From CAYRFE01 sp964423645 [NCBI: uncultured bacterium] (GTDB lineage Bacteria > Macinerneyibacteriota > Macinerneyibacteria > Macinerneyibacteriales), in NCBI GenBank assembly GCA_964423645.1, contig CAYRFE010000006.1:48548-112547 (forward strand): 64,000 nucleotides of DNA, in the 5' to 3' direction. The first letter of the stretch is position 1. Each line of letters starts with the position of its first letter. Below are positions 63,946 through 64,000 of this stretch, one piece after another. The translations under genes and the position numbers were made by a program. The notes under the pieces were generated by a model. It worked only from the letters and a program-made list of their open reading frames with translations, did not search any database and was not told the DNA's origin.

Positions 63946-64000
63946 TGCCTTACTTTTTGTCTTGACACAAAAAGTAACAAAAAAGTCAAGGCTGTAAAAA
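63946..64000. repeat. 347 bp structured repeat, copy C, cut by the window end
   Basis: Carries TTACTTTTTGT (63950-63960), CTTGAC, ACAAAAAGTAA and GTCAAG (63985-63990) exactly as in copy B, and runs off the window as GGCTGTAAAAA. Downstream modules cannot be seen. Confidence 0.85.

Overview
The window looks like chromosome of an anaerobic, outer-membrane-bearing bacterium of moderate-to-low GC. Evidence for a double membrane: predicted lipoproteins, an OMP-like protein ending in Phe (19896-21338), a FecR-domain protein, BamD/YbgF-like TPR proteins, and a vWA protein with a carboxypeptidase-regulatory domain. Evidence for an anaerobe: a run of flavodiiron protein, rubredoxin, ferritin-like protein, desulfoferrodoxin, ferritin and rubrerythrin at 32.8-36.1 kb. 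The nadD / LytR-C / rsfS order and the paired cyclic-nucleotide-binding proteins next to a SpoIIE-type phosphatase would fit a spirochaete or a related lineage, but this is inference and I cannot fix the phylum. Stops include TGA throughout, so the standard bacterial code applies. No tRNA, rRNA, CRISPR array or complete insertion sequence was seen.

Layout. 0-3.9 kb: co-directional operon of TPR proteins, nadD, LytR-C, rsfS, rlmH, lepB, closed by a terminator. 4.0-4.8: Sel1 lipoprotein on the minus strand. 5.0-10.8: rnr-tgt and rnz-epmA pairs (RNA processing, EF-P modification). 10.8-13.5: DUF234-type ATPase/nuclease plus Sel1 protein behind a palindromic promoter. 13.6-16.3: asnS (-), a small membrane protein and an ASCH protein. 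16.6-19.8: a large HTH-MutL-like fusion with its own promoter/operator. 19.8-25.6: OMP, FecR, then surE, two cNMP-binding proteins and a PAS/SpoIIE phosphatase. 25.6-32.6: solute-binding protein (-), coaBC and an rRNA methyltransferase-like gene (+), then murB, a secreted unknown and the vWA protein (-). 32.7-36.2: oxygen/superoxide defence cluster. 36.4-39.7: RhlE-type helicase and a large NPD/FabK-like protein (-). 39.9-43.2: ppk2, a repeat-filled 1.2 kb gap, tyrS. 43.4-48.9: an accessory island (membrane protein, DUF4143-type ATPase, Sel1 and WG proteins) with repeated promoter/gene-tail fragments. 48.9-61.2: a long tightly packed operon argS, DUF512, der, plsY, merR, radical SAM, rng, lipoprotein, recG. 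61.2-64: WG protein, gene fossil, guanine deaminase, repeats.

Most genes are housekeeping genes for translation, RNA turnover, cell envelope and cofactors, packed with 1-20 bp overlaps. The unusual material is in the gaps and accessory loci: (i) a dispersed 347 bp repeat whose copies share a perfect hairpin with a loop-complementary 3' segment (possible H-type pseudoknot) and a second stem in which both arms have changed together between copies; (ii) the HTH-MutL-like fusion with a long repeated C-terminal region; (iii) an island in which the same promoter and the same 3' gene tail recur around inserted genes; (iv) AAA+/PD-(D/E)XK ATPases placed next to secreted Sel1 or WG repeat proteins, each ATPase with a palindrome over its promoter.
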